Assembly: GCA_030627265.1 (NCBI GenBank)
Contig: DAOUSK010000013.1
Coordinates: 1-32,452, forward strand
Reading direction: 5' to 3'
DNA length: 32,452 bases
Source: Methylococcaceae bacterium
GTDB taxonomy: Bacteria; Pseudomonadota; Gammaproteobacteria; Methylococcales; Methylomonadaceae
Under the pieces are notes generated by a model. It ran no database searches. It worked only from the letters and a program-made list of their open reading frames with translations, and was not told where the DNA came from. Positions 1 through 9,981 of this stretch are shown in pieces (within the stretch, counting starts at the first letter, position 1; each line of letters begins with the position of its first letter). The translations under genes and the position numbers were made by a program.

Positions 1-1043
1 TAACGCGGATTTTAGAGGCAGAGACTTTTGATGGCGTTATTATTTTTGTACGTACAAAAAATGCAACGATAGAGCTGACAGAAAAATTAGAAGCGCGCGG
101 CTATTCAGCTGCGGCAATTAATGGTGATCTAGCGCAAAACCAGCGTGAAAAAACGATTAATCGTCTGAAAAAAGGTAGCTTAGATATTTTAGTTGCAACA
201 GATGTTGCTGCACGTGGCTTAGATGTACCTAGAATTAGCCACGTTATTAACTACGATATTCCTTACGATACAGAAGCCTATGTGCATCGTATTGGACGTA
301 CAGGTCGTGCGGGTCGTTCTGGTGATGCAATTTTATTTGTTGCACCACGTGAAAAACGTATGTTGTCAGCTATTGAGCGTGCAACCAATCAACGTATTGA
401 ATTATTAGAAATGCCTTCAACAGAAGCGATTAATGATAAACGTGTTGATCGTTTTAAACAGCAGATTACAGATACACTTGCAAAAGAGTCTTTAGAGTTT
501 TACGCTAAGATTATTGAGCAATATGAAGCTGAGCATGATGTGCCTGCACAAGAAATTGCAGCCGCTTTAGCTAAATTAGTACAAGGTGACGAGCCTTTGT
601 TACTACATAAAGCACCTAAAGTGACTGAGAGCAATGAGCGTGGACGTGATAAAAGACGTCGCGAAGAGAGCCGGGAAAGAGGTGGTTCTCAACCTGAAAT
701 GCAACGCTACCGTATTGAAGTAGGTAAAGATCATGGTGCGATGCCTGGCAACATTGTTGGCGCAATCGCAAATGAAGCCGGCCTAAATGGTAAAGAAATT
801 GGCCAAATTGATATGCACGCTGATTTTACAATGGTTGATTTACCAAAAGGCATGCCAAATGAAGTCTTTAATGCGCTTAAAGCAACACGCGTTGCAGGGC
901 AGAAATTAGATATTTCACCTGCTAAAGACGGCGAAGTACCAAGACAAGAGAGAGATTCTGCACCTCGTAGAAGAAATGGCGGTGGTGGAGATAAGTCAAA
1001 CAAAAAACCTCGCAGAAACCCGCGTAGAAGCAAGCCTTCGTAA
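1..1043 (+). CDS. deaD: DEAD-box RNA helicase, DeaD/CsdA-like, C-terminal part (5' truncated by window edge)
   Basis: Frame open from base 3 (TRILEAETFDGVIIFVRTKNATIELTEKLEARGYSAAAINGDLAQNQREKTINRLKKGSLDILVATDVAARGLDVPRISHVINYD...YVHRIGRTGRAGR), continuing into ORF 282..1043 with a DbpA-like RNA-binding domain and a basic R/G-rich tail. Confidence 0.92.
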   Translation, partial: TRILEAETFDGVIIFVRTKNATIELTEKLEARGYSAAAINGDLAQNQREKTINRLKKGSLDILVATDVAARGLDVPRISHVINYDIPYDTEAYVHRIGRTGRAGRSGDAILFVAPREKRMLSAIERATNQRIELLEMPSTEAINDKRVDRFKQQITDTLAKESLEFYAKIIEQYEAEHDVPAQEIAAALAKLVQGDEPLLLHKAPKVTESNERGRDKRRREESRERGGSQPEMQRYRIEVGKDHGAMPGNIVGAIANEAGLNGKEIGQIDMHADFTMVDLPKGMPNEVFNALKATRVAGQKLDISPAKDGEVPRQERDSAPRRRNGGGGDKSNKKPRRNPRRSKPS

Positions 1044-1060
1044 TCGTTTTTTAGATTAAG

Positions 1061-1099
1061 AAAAAAGCCCTAATTGATTGAATCAGTTAGGGCTTTTTT
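1061..1099 (+). terminator. Rho-independent terminator after deaD
   Basis: AAAAAAGCCCTAA-TTGATTGAATCAG-TTAGGGCTTTTTTT: perfect stem plus T-tract. Confidence 0.9.
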
Positions 1100-1186
1100 T
1101 ATGCCTGAGGATAACTGCCCTAAAGACTTGCGCCCCGTTTCCTGCTTCTAATAAGTCCCTACTTTTTATGCTTAAACGTAATACCT

Positions 1187-2227
1187 ATGACACCTGAAAA
1201 TTTTCAACTGCAATTACTTGAATGGTTTGACCAATTTGGCCGAAAAGACTTGCCTTGGCAACATCCGATTAGTCCGTACCGCGTTTGGCTTTCTGAAGTT
1301 ATGCTACAACAAACGCAAGTTGTGACAGTTATCCCTTATTTTAATAAATTTATTAAACAGTACCCAACAGCTAAAGAGTTGGCAAATGCGCCCTTGGATA
1401 ATGTTCTGAGCTTATGGGCTGGTTTGGGTTATTATGCGCGCGCAAGAAATCTACACAAAGCAGCGCAACAAATTGATAAATCTGGATTCCCCGAAACATT
1501 GGACGCTTTGGTGGATTTACCCGGCGTTGGCCGCTCAACAGCGGGTGCGATACTGAGTATTGCTTTTTCTAAAAGCCATGCGATCTTAGATGGTAATGTC
1601 AGACGTGTTTTGGCTCGATTTAAAGGAATAGAGGGATGGACAGGAGGAAGTGCGGTTAACAAGCAGCTGTGGGATCTTAGCGAATACTATACGCCGGAAG
1701 AGAGATCTGCCGACTATACGCAAGCAATGATGGATTTAGGCGCTACCGTTTGTACGCGATCAAAACCCTTATGCTTGCAATGTCCGCTACAAATAGATTG
1801 CCAAGCCTTGCTACAAGATAAGGTTCATTTATTACCAACCCCCAAAGTCAGCAAGAAAATACCGGTTAAGCAGTTGGTTTTTATTCTTGCCACCAATAAA
1901 AAAGGCGAAGTCTTACTCGAAAAAAGGCCGCCAGTCGGAATTTGGGGAGGCTTATGGAGTGTACCAGAGCTAGAGAGCAAGCTGGATATATTAGCCTGGA
2001 TTGAGAAACATGATTTAACGGTACATGAAACTAAAGAGCTGACTGTAAAGCGCCATACATTCTCCCATTATCATTTAGATTATTTGCCTATTCAACTTAC
2101 TGTCGATAGCCCTACAAATAATGTGATGGAAGCAGATTTACGAATCTGGTATAAACATATGCAGCATAAGAATATAGCGCTACCTGCGCCAATAAAACAA
2201 TTATTTGATGAGCTTAAAGAGGACTGA
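1187..2227 (+). CDS. mutY: A/G-specific adenine DNA glycosylase MutY
   Basis: HhH motif LPGVGRSTAGAILS, 'DGNVRRVLARFKGIEGW', [4Fe-4S] motif C-x6-C-x2-C-x5-C (CTRSKPLCLQCPLQIDC), C-terminal NUDIX-like domain. Confidence 0.96.
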   Translation: MTPENFQLQLLEWFDQFGRKDLPWQHPISPYRVWLSEVMLQQTQVVTVIPYFNKFIKQYPTAKELANAPLDNVLSLWAGLGYYARARNLHKAAQQIDKSGFPETLDALVDLPGVGRSTAGAILSIAFSKSHAILDGNVRRVLARFKGIEGWTGGSAVNKQLWDLSEYYTPEERSADYTQAMMDLGATVCTRSKPLCLQCPLQIDCQALLQDKVHLLPTPKVSKKIPVKQLVFILATNKKGEVLLEKRPPVGIWGGLWSVPELESKLDILAWIEKHDLTVHETKELTVKRHTFSHYHLDYLPIQLTVDSPTNNVMEADLRIWYKHMQHKNIALPAPIKQLFDELKED

Positions 2228-2229
2228 AA

Positions 2230-2502
2230 ATGGCAAGATTAGTTAACTGTGTAAAATTGGGTACGGAAGAGGAGGGCCTAGAGTCTATTCCATTTCCAGG
2301 TGAAAAAGGACAGTATATTTTTGAACATGTGTCACAAAAGGCGTGGAAAGAGTGGATGGCAATGCAGACAGTGTTAATTAACGAGCATCGTTTAGCGAGT
2401 TTTGAGCCAAAAGCAAAAAAATTAATTGAAGAAGAAAGGGAAAAATTCTTATTTGGAACAGATTTCCAAACGCCAGAAGGCTATGTGCCAGAAAAGGCGT
2501 AG
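2230..2502 (+). CDS. yggX: Probable Fe(2+)-trafficking protein (YggX family)
   Basis: 90 aa, MARLVNCVKLGTEEEGLESIPFPGEKGQYIFEHVSQKAWKEW motif; directly downstream of mutY as in many gammaproteobacteria. Confidence 0.95.
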   Translation: MARLVNCVKLGTEEEGLESIPFPGEKGQYIFEHVSQKAWKEWMAMQTVLINEHRLASFEPKAKKLIEEEREKFLFGTDFQTPEGYVPEKA

Positions 2503-2535
2503 AGCTTAAGGTACTACAAGGTTGAAAGCATATTT

Positions 2536-2560
2536 GAAGCGAGGCTAAAGGCCTCGCTTC
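2536..2560. terminator. Hairpin between convergent yggX and rho (possible bidirectional terminator)
   Basis: GAAGCGAGGC-TAAAG-GCCTCGCTTC, perfect 10-bp stem; no strong T-tract. Confidence 0.6.
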
Positions 2561-2593
2561 CATCCTACGCAAACACGTAAAATATAGTGTTTC

Positions 2594-3850
2594 TTAACGC
2601 TTCATAGACTCAAAAAATTCAAGATTAGTGTTAAAGTCTTTCAATTTTCCTAATATAAATTCAGACGCAGCCATTTCATCCATCGGCTGTAAAATTTTAC
2701 GTAAAATCCAAGTTTTTTGTAACTCTTCAGGGGCAACTAAATAGTCTTCACGGCGAGTACCAGAGCGGTTTATATTAATCGCAGGGTAAATACGTCTTTC
2801 TGCAATTTTACGTTCCAGGTGTAATTCCATATTACCCGTTCCTTTAAACTCTTCATAAATCACTTCATCCATTCGTGATCCGGTATCAACAAGCGCCGTT
2901 GCAATAATCGTTAAACTACCGCCTTCTTCAATATTACGTGCTGCACCAAAGAAACGTTTAGGTTTTTCTAGGGCATTCGCATCAACACCACCTGATAAGA
3001 TTTTACCTGATGAAGGCGCGACCATATTGTAAGCTCTTGCTAGACGCGTTAATGAGTCTAACAAAATGACTACATCGTGTTTATGCTCAACTAAACGACG
3101 TGCTTTTTCAATCACCATTTCGGCAACTTGAACGTGACGTGTTGCAGGCTCATCAAACGTACTAGAGATAACCTCACCACGAATACAACGCTCCATCTCT
3201 GTCACTTCTTCAGGGCGCTCATCAATGAGCAAGACAATCATGTAACATTCAGGGTTATTCTCAGAGATCGATTGTGCAAGACTTTGCAAAATCATTGTTT
3301 TACCCGCTTTTGGCGGAGAAACAATCAAGCCCCGTTGGCCTTTACCAATAGGTGAAACTAAATCAATAACCCGTCCTGTTAAATCGGCACTTGTGCCATC
3401 ACCACGCTCCATAATAAAGCGCTTAGTAGGAAAAAGAGGAGTTAGGTTAGAGAAGAGAATTTTGTGTTTAGCATTTTCAGGCGTTTCAAAGTTGATTTTT
3501 TCAACTTTAAGCATGGCGAAATAGCGCTCGTTATCTTTAGGCGGTCTTATTTTTCCGCTGACAGTATCACCAGTACGAAGGCTAAAGCGTCGAATTTGGC
3601 TTGGGGAGACATAAATATCATCAGGGCCAGCAAGGTAAGAACTGCCTGGGGTACGAAGAAAGCCAAAGCCATCTTGTAAGATCTCTAATACCCCATCGCC
3701 ATAGATATCTTCACCACTTTTTGCTTGTTTTTTTAAAATGGAGAAAATAACATCTTGTTTTTTTGCTCGGGAAACACTATCAATATTTAATGATTCAGCG
3801 AGAGCAATAACTTCAGTGATCGGTTTTAGTTTTAATTCAGTTAGGTTCAT
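2594..3850 (-). CDS. rho: Transcription termination factor Rho
   Basis: MNLTELK start, [10 protein letters not shown], Walker [12 protein letters not shown], Walker [19 protein letters not shown]-terminal [20 protein letters not shown]. The start is placed at MNLTELK (3850) rather than the ORF-track start at 3901. Confidence 0.97.
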   Translation of the reverse strand: MNLTELKLKPITEVIALAESLNIDSVSRAKKQDVIFSILKKQAKSGEDIYGDGVLEILQDGFGFLRTPGSSYLAGPDDIYVSPSQIRRFSLRTGDTVSGKIRPPKDNERYFAMLKVEKINFETPENAKHKILFSNLTPLFPTKRFIMERGDGTSADLTGRVIDLVSPIGKGQRGLIVSPPKAGKTMILQSLAQSISENNPECYMIVLLIDERPEEVTEMERCIRGEVISSTFDEPATRHVQVAEMVIEKARRLVEHKHDVVILLDSLTRLARAYNMVAPSSGKILSGGVDANALEKPKRFFGAARNIEEGGSLTIIATALVDTGSRMDEVIYEEFKGTGNMELHLERKIAERRIYPAININRSGTRREDYLVAPEELQKTWILRKILQPMDEMAASEFILGKLKDFNTNLEFFESMKR

Positions 3851-3983
3851 ACAATGGATAAATTTATTAGAAGGGGTGAGCTCATTAATGTCGAAAGACA
3901 ACTTAAGCTAAATTAAGGTGCGGTTATTTTGGTGTTCAGGAAGGCGCTAAGAGATCAGCACCAAATGCGAAGTATACGCAAGT

Positions 3984-4021
3984 AATCAGGAAGTTACAAA
4001 TAAACTTTGCACTTCCTGATT
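3984..4021 (-). terminator. Hairpin downstream of trxA (terminator or rho-leader structure)
   Basis: AATCAGGAAGT...ACTTCCTGATT, perfect 11-bp inverted repeat, 16-nt loop; weak T-tract. Confidence 0.45.
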
Positions 4022-4028
4022 TTATATC

Positions 4029-4367
4029 TTAGATATTGTCGTCAATAAATTGAGTAAGTTGCGACTTAGTTAACGCCCCTACTTTTGTTGCTTCAACATC
4101 GCCATCTTTAAATATCATCAATGTTGGAATGCCACGTACACCGTAATGTGCAGGTGTTGCTGAGTTGTCATCAATATTCAATTTAGCAACAGTGATTTTA
4201 CCGTCGTATTCTTTTGCAATTTCATCTAAAACAGGCGCGATCATTTTGCAAGGACCACACCATTCTGCCCAGTAATCAACAAGGACGGGGATACTTGATT
4301 TTAAAACAAGTTCATCAAAAGTACTATCAGCTACATGAAGGACTGAGTCACTCACGCTATTCTCCAA
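4029..4367 (-). CDS. trxA: Thioredoxin
   Basis: [22 protein letters not shown] active site, [14 protein letters not shown]; adjacent to rho and divergent from rhlB as in E. coli. Confidence 0.96.
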   Translation of the reverse strand: MENSVSDSVLHVADSTFDELVLKSSIPVLVDYWAEWCGPCKMIAPVLDEIAKEYDGKITVAKLNIDDNSATPAHYGVRGIPTLMIFKDGDVEATKVGALTKSQLTQFIDDNI

Positions 4368-4513
4368 ATTATTTAACGAGCGGCTAATATCGCTGTATCG
4401 ATCATTTTTGTCAATCTATTTTTGCTAGTTACTTTTAGCTTATCCAGTATTAACAGAGAGTTAATAGGTTTAACTTCAGTGCAACTTAAAGTTTATTACT
4501 GTATTCTATACGC

Positions 4514-5779
4514 ATGAAGAAAACACACTTAACAGAGACGCGCTTCGTTAATTTGGAGCTTTCACGGCCCATTTTACGAGGCTTAAAAGATGCAGGATTC
4601 GATCAATGTTCGCCTATTCAGGATCAATCATTACCGATTGCATTAAGAGATAGAGATGTTGCAGGCCAAGCACAAACAGGCACGGGTAAAACTGCCAGTT
4701 TTTTATTGGCAACTTTTCAGCGCTTACTTAATGATAAGAGTGAAACGAAACAATATCCTAGAGCGCTCATTCTTGCGCCTACTCGTGAGTTAGCGATTCA
4801 AATTCATAAAGATGCATTGCAGCTAGGCAAATACTTGAATTTCAATATGGCGCTTATTTATGGTGGTACGGATTACCAAAAGCAACTAAAAGCAGTGCAG
4901 TCTAATGTGGATATTATTATTGCCACGCCGGGCAGGATTATTGATTTTTATCGACAAAATGCTTTTTCTTTAGATCACATTCAAGTGATGGTGATGGATG
5001 AAGCCGATAGAATGTTTGACCTCGGTTTTATTAAAGACATTCGATACTTATTAAATAGAATGCCTAGCCCTGAAAAGCGCTTAAATTTACTATTTTCAGC
5101 GACTTTATCCTTTAAAGTGACTGAGCTCGCTTATGAGCATATGCATCAGCCAGTGATGGTGAAAATTGAAAGCGAAGAGATGACTTCAGCTTCAATTAAG
5201 CAATCTGCATTTTGTCCTGCGAATGAGCAAAAAATCCCCTTATTGCTAGGCCTATTAGAGAAGCATAAGCCTGTCCGTAGTATTGTTTTTGTTAACACGA
5301 AACGGTGCGGAGAGAAATTAGCGGATTATTTAGCCGCTAACGGGCATAAAATAGCCTTATTAAGTGGTGATGTTCCACAGGATAAGCGCGAACGATTATT
5401 AGCTGATTTCCAAGAAAGTAAAGTGACCATTATGATTGCGACTGACGTTGCAGCACGTGGCTTACATATTCCTGATGTCTCGCATGTCTTTAATTTTGAT
5501 TTACCACAAGATTGTGAAGATTATGTACATAGAATTGGTAGAACAGCACGTTTTGGCGCAGAAGGTGAAGCCATTAGCTTTATTTGTGAAGAGTACGCTT
5601 ATTCGATGCCAGATATAGAGCAATATATCGGACAAAAAGTGCCCTTGGAGAGAATCTCGGAAGATTTATTGCCTGAGATGATTAAACCAGCGCCGAGAAA
5701 ACCAAAACCGAGAGTTCAAAAACCTTATAAAAAACCAGTTCGAGCACAAAAAGAAAAGACTTCCAATACTGCTAGGTAA
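4514..5779 (+). CDS. rhlB: ATP-dependent RNA helicase RhlB
   Basis: MKKTHLTETRFVNLELSRPI start resembles RhlB; AQTGTGKT, PTRELAIQ, DEAD, SAT and HRIGRTAR motifs; rhlB/trxA/rho synteny. Confidence 0.92.
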   Translation: MKKTHLTETRFVNLELSRPILRGLKDAGFDQCSPIQDQSLPIALRDRDVAGQAQTGTGKTASFLLATFQRLLNDKSETKQYPRALILAPTRELAIQIHKDALQLGKYLNFNMALIYGGTDYQKQLKAVQSNVDIIIATPGRIIDFYRQNAFSLDHIQVMVMDEADRMFDLGFIKDIRYLLNRMPSPEKRLNLLFSATLSFKVTELAYEHMHQPVMVKIESEEMTSASIKQSAFCPANEQKIPLLLGLLEKHKPVRSIVFVNTKRCGEKLADYLAANGHKIALLSGDVPQDKRERLLADFQESKVTIMIATDVAARGLHIPDVSHVFNFDLPQDCEDYVHRIGRTARFGAEGEAISFICEEYAYSMPDIEQYIGQKVPLERISEDLLPEMIKPAPRKPKPRVQKPYKKPVRAQKEKTSNTAR

Positions 5780-5808
5780 GGTAGCTATTATTAAAGTTAA
5801 GAAAGTAC

Positions 5809-5859
5809 GCCTGTTACAAACCCCATCAATAGCGTAAAACGAAGGGGTTTGTAACAGGC
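5809..5859. repeat. Long perfect inverted repeat / hairpin downstream of rhlB
   Basis: GCCTGTTACAAACCCC - 19 nt - GGGGTTTGTAACAGGC; 16 bp perfect stem, no T-tract. Confidence 0.8.
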
Positions 5860-5943
5860 ACTCTACGAGTTACATAATAAAAAACTATACCTTTTTACAT
5901 TGCAGTATTATTATAAAAGTATCCCTCAGCGACTGAGATACTT

Positions 5944-8802
5944 ATGTTTTCCATTGATCATATCCCCCCAGAATTACACGCTTCTACCCAGCTCTCTTTA
6001 GATAAATTTACCGAAGCATTACAGCGATCAAATTTAATATTTCCTAACAATAATTTAGCAACCGAAAGCCTCGCTAAAATATTTTGTTGCAGTGAATTTA
6101 TTGCCTTACAAAGTGAGAGACAGCCACAATTATTAATTGACCTTATAAACTCAGGCGATTTATTTAGCGCAGAAGTTCGCCAGCAGTATGTAACGCAATT
6201 AGCAGCGATCACTTTTGATGGTGATGTAGAGCTAATGAAGGCGCTGCGAAAATTTCGTAATCAGCAAATGATGCGTATTGCATGGCGTGATTTAGCGGGT
6301 TGGTCTGATTTGGATGAAACCTTAGCCGACTTAACCGCACTGGCGGAAAGTTGCATTCAATTCACCCTAAACTACCTTTATCAACAAGCTTGTGAACGCA
6401 AAGGGACACCTGTCTTGGATGATGGTAGCGCACAAAATATTGTTATCTTAGGTATGGGCAAGCTGGGTGCTTGGGAGTTAAATTATTCATCTGATATTGA
6501 TTTGATTTTTGCTTACCAACAAGATGGCGTATTGGCGGACCGTAAAGAAACCACTTATGGTGAATTTTTTGCCCGAATTTGTCGTCAGCTAGTTAAAATT
6601 TTAGATGAAATCACGGCGGATGGCTTTGTTTTTAGAACCGATATTCGTTTACGCCCTTTTGGTGATAGCGGCCCGATTTTAATGAACTTTGATGGCTTAG
6701 AGAATTACTACCAAACTCAGGCAAGAGAATGGGAGCGATATGCCATGGTAAAAGTACGGCCTGTGGCAGGGGATGAGCACGGCGCAGAACAATTTATGAG
6801 CTTAATAAAGCCTTTTGTGTATCGTCGTTATCTGGATTATGGTGCATTTGAAGAATTGCGTAGCTTAAAGCAACAGATTACCCAAGAATTACAGCGTAAA
6901 GACCGGATGGATAACGTTAAGTTAGGCCCCGGCGGTATTCGCGAAATTGAATTTATCGGGCAAGCTTTTCAGCTAATTCGTGGTGGGCAAGACGAAGATT
7001 TGCAAGAGCGACAAATTCAAATCATCCTAAAATTATTAGGCGATAAAGACCTGATAAGCTCGGAAGATTCAGAGCAATTAATTACTTCTTACCAATTTTT
7101 ACGACGTGTTGAAAACCATATTCAAGAGTACCAAGATAAGCAAGCGCATGATCTGCCTAAAACAGAAAAAGAGCAGTTAATTTTAGCATTTTCTATGGGG
7201 TTTACTGATTGGCAAAGTTTTAAACAAGACTTAGATAAAGTACGGGCACAAGTCCATAGCGTGTTTATTACCGTTTTTTCCATAGAAGATAGTGAAGATC
7301 AGCCCAGCATCAGCAGTCAAATTTGGATGGCGCAAGCAGATGAAGAAATCCGATTAAATCAACTGGCTGAATTAGGTTACCAGGAGCCAGAAAAAACATT
7401 GCTTTTAATTGACCAGTTTCAAAGTGCATCAAGTATTAAGCGTTTAACGGTTAAAGGCGCAAATGCATTAAATAAATTAATGCCAAAAATTTTAGAGCTG
7501 GTGCCGAAAGAAAAAAATCCTCAGCAAACATTGCAACGGCTTTGTCGATTATTTGAAGCGCTAGCAGGGCGTAATGTTTACCTTGCCTTGTTAGCTGAAA
7601 ATGAAAATGGCTTACAGCAGTTGATACAGTTAAGCGCAGCAAGCCCTTGGATTAGTGATTACCTTAGTCAATTCCCAGCGCTTTTTGATGAGTTACTGGA
7701 TATAAGGTCGCTTTATGAGCCCTTAGAAAAATCAGCGTTACAAACACAGCTAGACGCAGCGCTAAAAAAAATAGAGCCTGATGATATAGAGCAGATTATG
7801 TTTGCTATGCGTAAGTTTAAACAAATTAACGTACTTCGTGTTGCGGCTGCCGATATTATGGGCGCTGTGCCACTGATGGTCGTGAGTGATTATTTAAGCT
7901 ATATTGCGGAAGTTATTTTAGAAAAATCAACAGAAATAGCGTGGCAAATATTAGCCAAAAAACATGGTACACCACCGAATTCAAGTTATGAAAGTAGCTA
8001 TTTTGGTGTCTTAGGTTTTGGCAAATTAGGTGGGTTAGAGCTGAGTTATAGCTCAGATTTGGATCTCATTTTTATTTGTAATTACCCAGATAATAACGCA
8101 CTAACCGATGGGCGTAAGCAAATTACCAGCATGCAGTTTTATGCTAATTTAGGACAGCGCATCCGTAGCTTACTCAATACTCCTATGCTTTCGGGCATGC
8201 TTTATGAGGTCGATATGCGTTTGCGTCCGCGTGGCGAAGCGGGTTTATTAGTCACCCCATTAAATAGTTATGAAGACTATCTTAATAATGAAGCGTGGAC
8301 TTGGGAGCATCAGGCGTTGGTGCGAGCACGGTTTATTAATGGTGATGTTAAAACTCAAAAAGAATATGAGCATACCCGTAAAAAAATCTTATCGCTACCA
8401 AGAAACTGCAGTGATTTAAAAAAAGAAGTGCGAGAAATGCGCATTAAAATGCGCGAAAATCTTGATAAAAGTACCGCTGAATTATTCAGCTTAAAACAAG
8501 GTGTTGGCGGGATTACTGATATCGAATTTATCGTACAATATTTGGTTTTATCATTTAGCCACCAGTATCCCGAGCTAACTAAAGTCACTGATAATATTAG
8601 CTTGTTAGCTAAATTAGCAGAGTTAAAATTACTCACTTTTGAGCAAACTCATTGCTTAGAGTCCGCTTATTGTACTTTTAGAGATAGAGGGCATAAAGAA
8701 GCCTTACAGGAAAACAAGCCCATGATCCCACAAGCCGAATTAGTTGAAAAACGTACAAAAATAGCTAATATTTGGCAGCAGGTGATGGAAGATAAAACAT
8801 AG
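5944..8802 (+). CDS. glnE: Bifunctional glutamine synthetase adenylyltransferase/deadenylase GlnE
   Basis: 952 aa with two nucleotidyltransferase motifs (LGMGKLGAWELNYSSDIDLIF and LGFGKLGGLELSYSSDLDLIF), LRPFGDSGP and RLRPRGEAGLLV. Confidence 0.96.
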   Translation: MFSIDHIPPELHASTQLSLDKFTEALQRSNLIFPNNNLATESLAKIFCCSEFIALQSERQPQLLIDLINSGDLFSAEVRQQYVTQLAAITFDGDVELMKALRKFRNQQMMRIAWRDLAGWSDLDETLADLTALAESCIQFTLNYLYQQACERKGTPVLDDGSAQNIVILGMGKLGAWELNYSSDIDLIFAYQQDGVLADRKETTYGEFFARICRQLVKILDEITADGFVFRTDIRLRPFGDSGPILMNFDGLENYYQTQAREWERYAMVKVRPVAGDEHGAEQFMSLIKPFVYRRYLDYGAFEELRSLKQQITQELQRKDRMDNVKLGPGGIREIEFIGQAFQLIRGGQDEDLQERQIQIILKLLGDKDLISSEDSEQLITSYQFLRRVENHIQEYQDKQAHDLPKTEKEQLILAFSMGFTDWQSFKQDLDKVRAQVHSVFITVFSIEDSEDQPSISSQIWMAQADEEIRLNQLAELGYQEPEKTLLLIDQFQSASSIKRLTVKGANALNKLMPKILELVPKEKNPQQTLQRLCRLFEALAGRNVYLALLAENENGLQQLIQLSAASPWISDYLSQFPALFDELLDIRSLYEPLEKSALQTQLDAALKKIEPDDIEQIMFAMRKFKQINVLRVAAADIMGAVPLMVVSDYLSYIAEVILEKSTEIAWQILAKKHGTPPNSSYESSYFGVLGFGKLGGLELSYSSDLDLIFICNYPDNNALTDGRKQITSMQFYANLGQRIRSLLNTPMLSGMLYEVDMRLRPRGEAGLLVTPLNSYEDYLNNEAWTWEHQALVRARFINGDVKTQKEYEHTRKKILSLPRNCSDLKKEVREMRIKMRENLDKSTAELFSLKQGVGGITDIEFIVQYLVLSFSHQYPELTKVTDNISLLAKLAELKLLTFEQTHCLESAYCTFRDRGHKEALQENKPMIPQAELVEKRTKIANIWQQVMEDKT

Positions 8803-8844
8803 GTTTTGCGATATTTTAATGGATGTGGATATGACTGTACTTGA

Positions 8845-8869
8845 TGGGTTGCTGTTAGGTAGCAACCCA
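8845..8869 (+). terminator. Hairpin downstream of glnE
   Basis: TGGGTTGCT-GTTAGGT-AGCAACCCA, perfect 9-bp stem; no T-tract. Confidence 0.5.
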
Positions 8870-9182
8870 GTAGCGGCCTAATTATTTAGGTTGGTGCAGA
8901 GCGATGGATCAGAGTTGTGGTTTAACGCTCGAAAAGTGACTACATTGTGCGCTTGGATATTTTTAACACTTAACAGTGATAGACATTTAACGGAATATCA
9001 CGTTTTTATCGGAGGTTAATGGCTATTTTCCTTGATAAATGGATGCGGTGATCGAGTTGTGTAGAGTGAAAAATAGAAAAATCACCACGCATTAAGGCTT
9101 TAATTAACTATATTTTATGATTGCTTGTTTCAAGAAGTAATCAACATCAAGCAGTTAGCTTATTATTTATATGTCACTTTTA

Positions 9183-9212
9183 TTGACAAGCGGCCCTATT
9201 TAAGACTAAAAT
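9183..9212 (+). promoter_or_regulatory. Sigma70-type promoter upstream of rpmH
   Basis: TTGACA (9183-9188), 18-nt spacer, TAAAAT (9207-9212), about 50 nt before rpmH. Confidence 0.55.
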
Positions 9213-9261
9213 TCCAGCTCTTTCACCCCAAATTTATCTATATTTTTTAAGGAATCTTAGA

Positions 9262-9396
9262 ATGAAAAGAACTTTCCAACCAAGTAAAATCAAACGCGCT
9301 CGTGTACATGGCTTTCGTGCAAGAATGGCAACTGTTGGTGGCCGTAACGTCATCCGTGCACGTAGAGCGAAAGGTCGTCACGTACTAGCACTATAA
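9262..9396 (+). CDS. rpmH: 50S ribosomal protein L34
   Basis: Manual translation [44 protein letters not shown] (44 aa); absent from ORF track because it is short; upstream of rnpA. Confidence 0.97.
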   Translation: MKRTFQPSKIKRARVHGFRARMATVGGRNVIRARRAKGRHVLAL

Positions 9397-9402
9397 TAAA
9401 TA

Positions 9403-9771
9403 GTGGATCAGAAAAGCGCGAGTTTTCCGCCTAAGCTCCGATTACTAGAGCCGGCAGAATTTAAACGTGTTTTTGCTAAACCGGAAAGATCTAGTGATAA
9501 ATATTTTACAGTTCTTGCGGTAGCTTCCGACTTAACGCATCCGCGTTTAGGCTTAGCTATTGCAAAGAAAAGCGTTAAACGCGCTGTCGATAGAAATAGA
9601 ATCAAACGATCTGCCCGGGAAAGCTTTAGATTACAGCAGCATGAGATTAGCTCTCTTGATTTTGTCGTTATGGCGCGTCGAGAAGCGGCTATAGAAAACT
9701 CCAAAGTGCTACAAGCCTCTTTGGATAAGCACTGGCTTAAATTGGTTAAGCGATGCGCACCCTCCTCATAA
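9403..9771 (+). CDS. rnpA: Ribonuclease P protein component
   Basis: GTG start; '[29 protein letters not shown]' RNase P protein signature; rpmH-rnpA-yidD-yidC synteny. Confidence 0.95.
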   Translation: MDQKSASFPPKLRLLEPAEFKRVFAKPERSSDKYFTVLAVASDLTHPRLGLAIAKKSVKRAVDRNRIKRSARESFRLQQHEISSLDFVVMARREAAIENSKVLQASLDKHWLKLVKRCAPSS

Positions 9772-9980
9772 ATTTCCTTAGGTTTTATCAATATTTTATA
9801 AGCCCGCTATTAGGAAGTAACTGCCGCTTTCACCCCACTTGTTCGAGCTATGCTATGCAAGCCATATCACTACACGGCGCATTAAAAGGCTCTTACCTCA
9901 CAATAAAACGATTACTCCGATGTCACCCTTTTAATAATGGTGAGATTGATGATCCTGTACCCAAAAAGACTGGTAAGTAA
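9753..9980 (+). CDS. yidD: Membrane protein insertion efficiency factor YidD
   Basis: [49 protein letters not shown] signature; overlaps rnpA 3' end. Confidence 0.96.
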   Translation: MRTLLINFLRFYQYFISPLLGSNCRFHPTCSSYAMQAISLHGALKGSYLTIKRLLRCHPFNNGEIDDPVPKKTGK

Positions 9981-9981
9981 A

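Noticed and set aside
731-1033. 100-aa minus-strand ORF antisense to deaD tail
   Set aside because: Low-complexity product created by complement of the R/G-rich coding tail.
3851-3901. N-terminal extension of Rho ([17 protein letters not shown])
   Set aside because: Rho proteins typically begin MNLTELK, which is encoded at 3850; the extension is most likely leader sequence.
8819-8881. 20-codon ORF MDVDMTVLDGLLLGSNPVAA just after glnE
   Set aside because: Short, overlaps the post-glnE hairpin, no clear ribosome-binding site; chance ORF cannot be excluded.
8803-9261. Possible oriC upstream of rpmH
   Set aside because: Only one near-match DnaA box (TGTGGATAT at 8825) and no dnaA/dnaN or AT-rich 13-mer array; insufficient.
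9408-9791. 127-aa minus-strand ORF antisense to rnpA
   Set aside because: Lies fully opposite rnpA/yidD, composition is that of a reverse-frame shadow, no recognisable domain.
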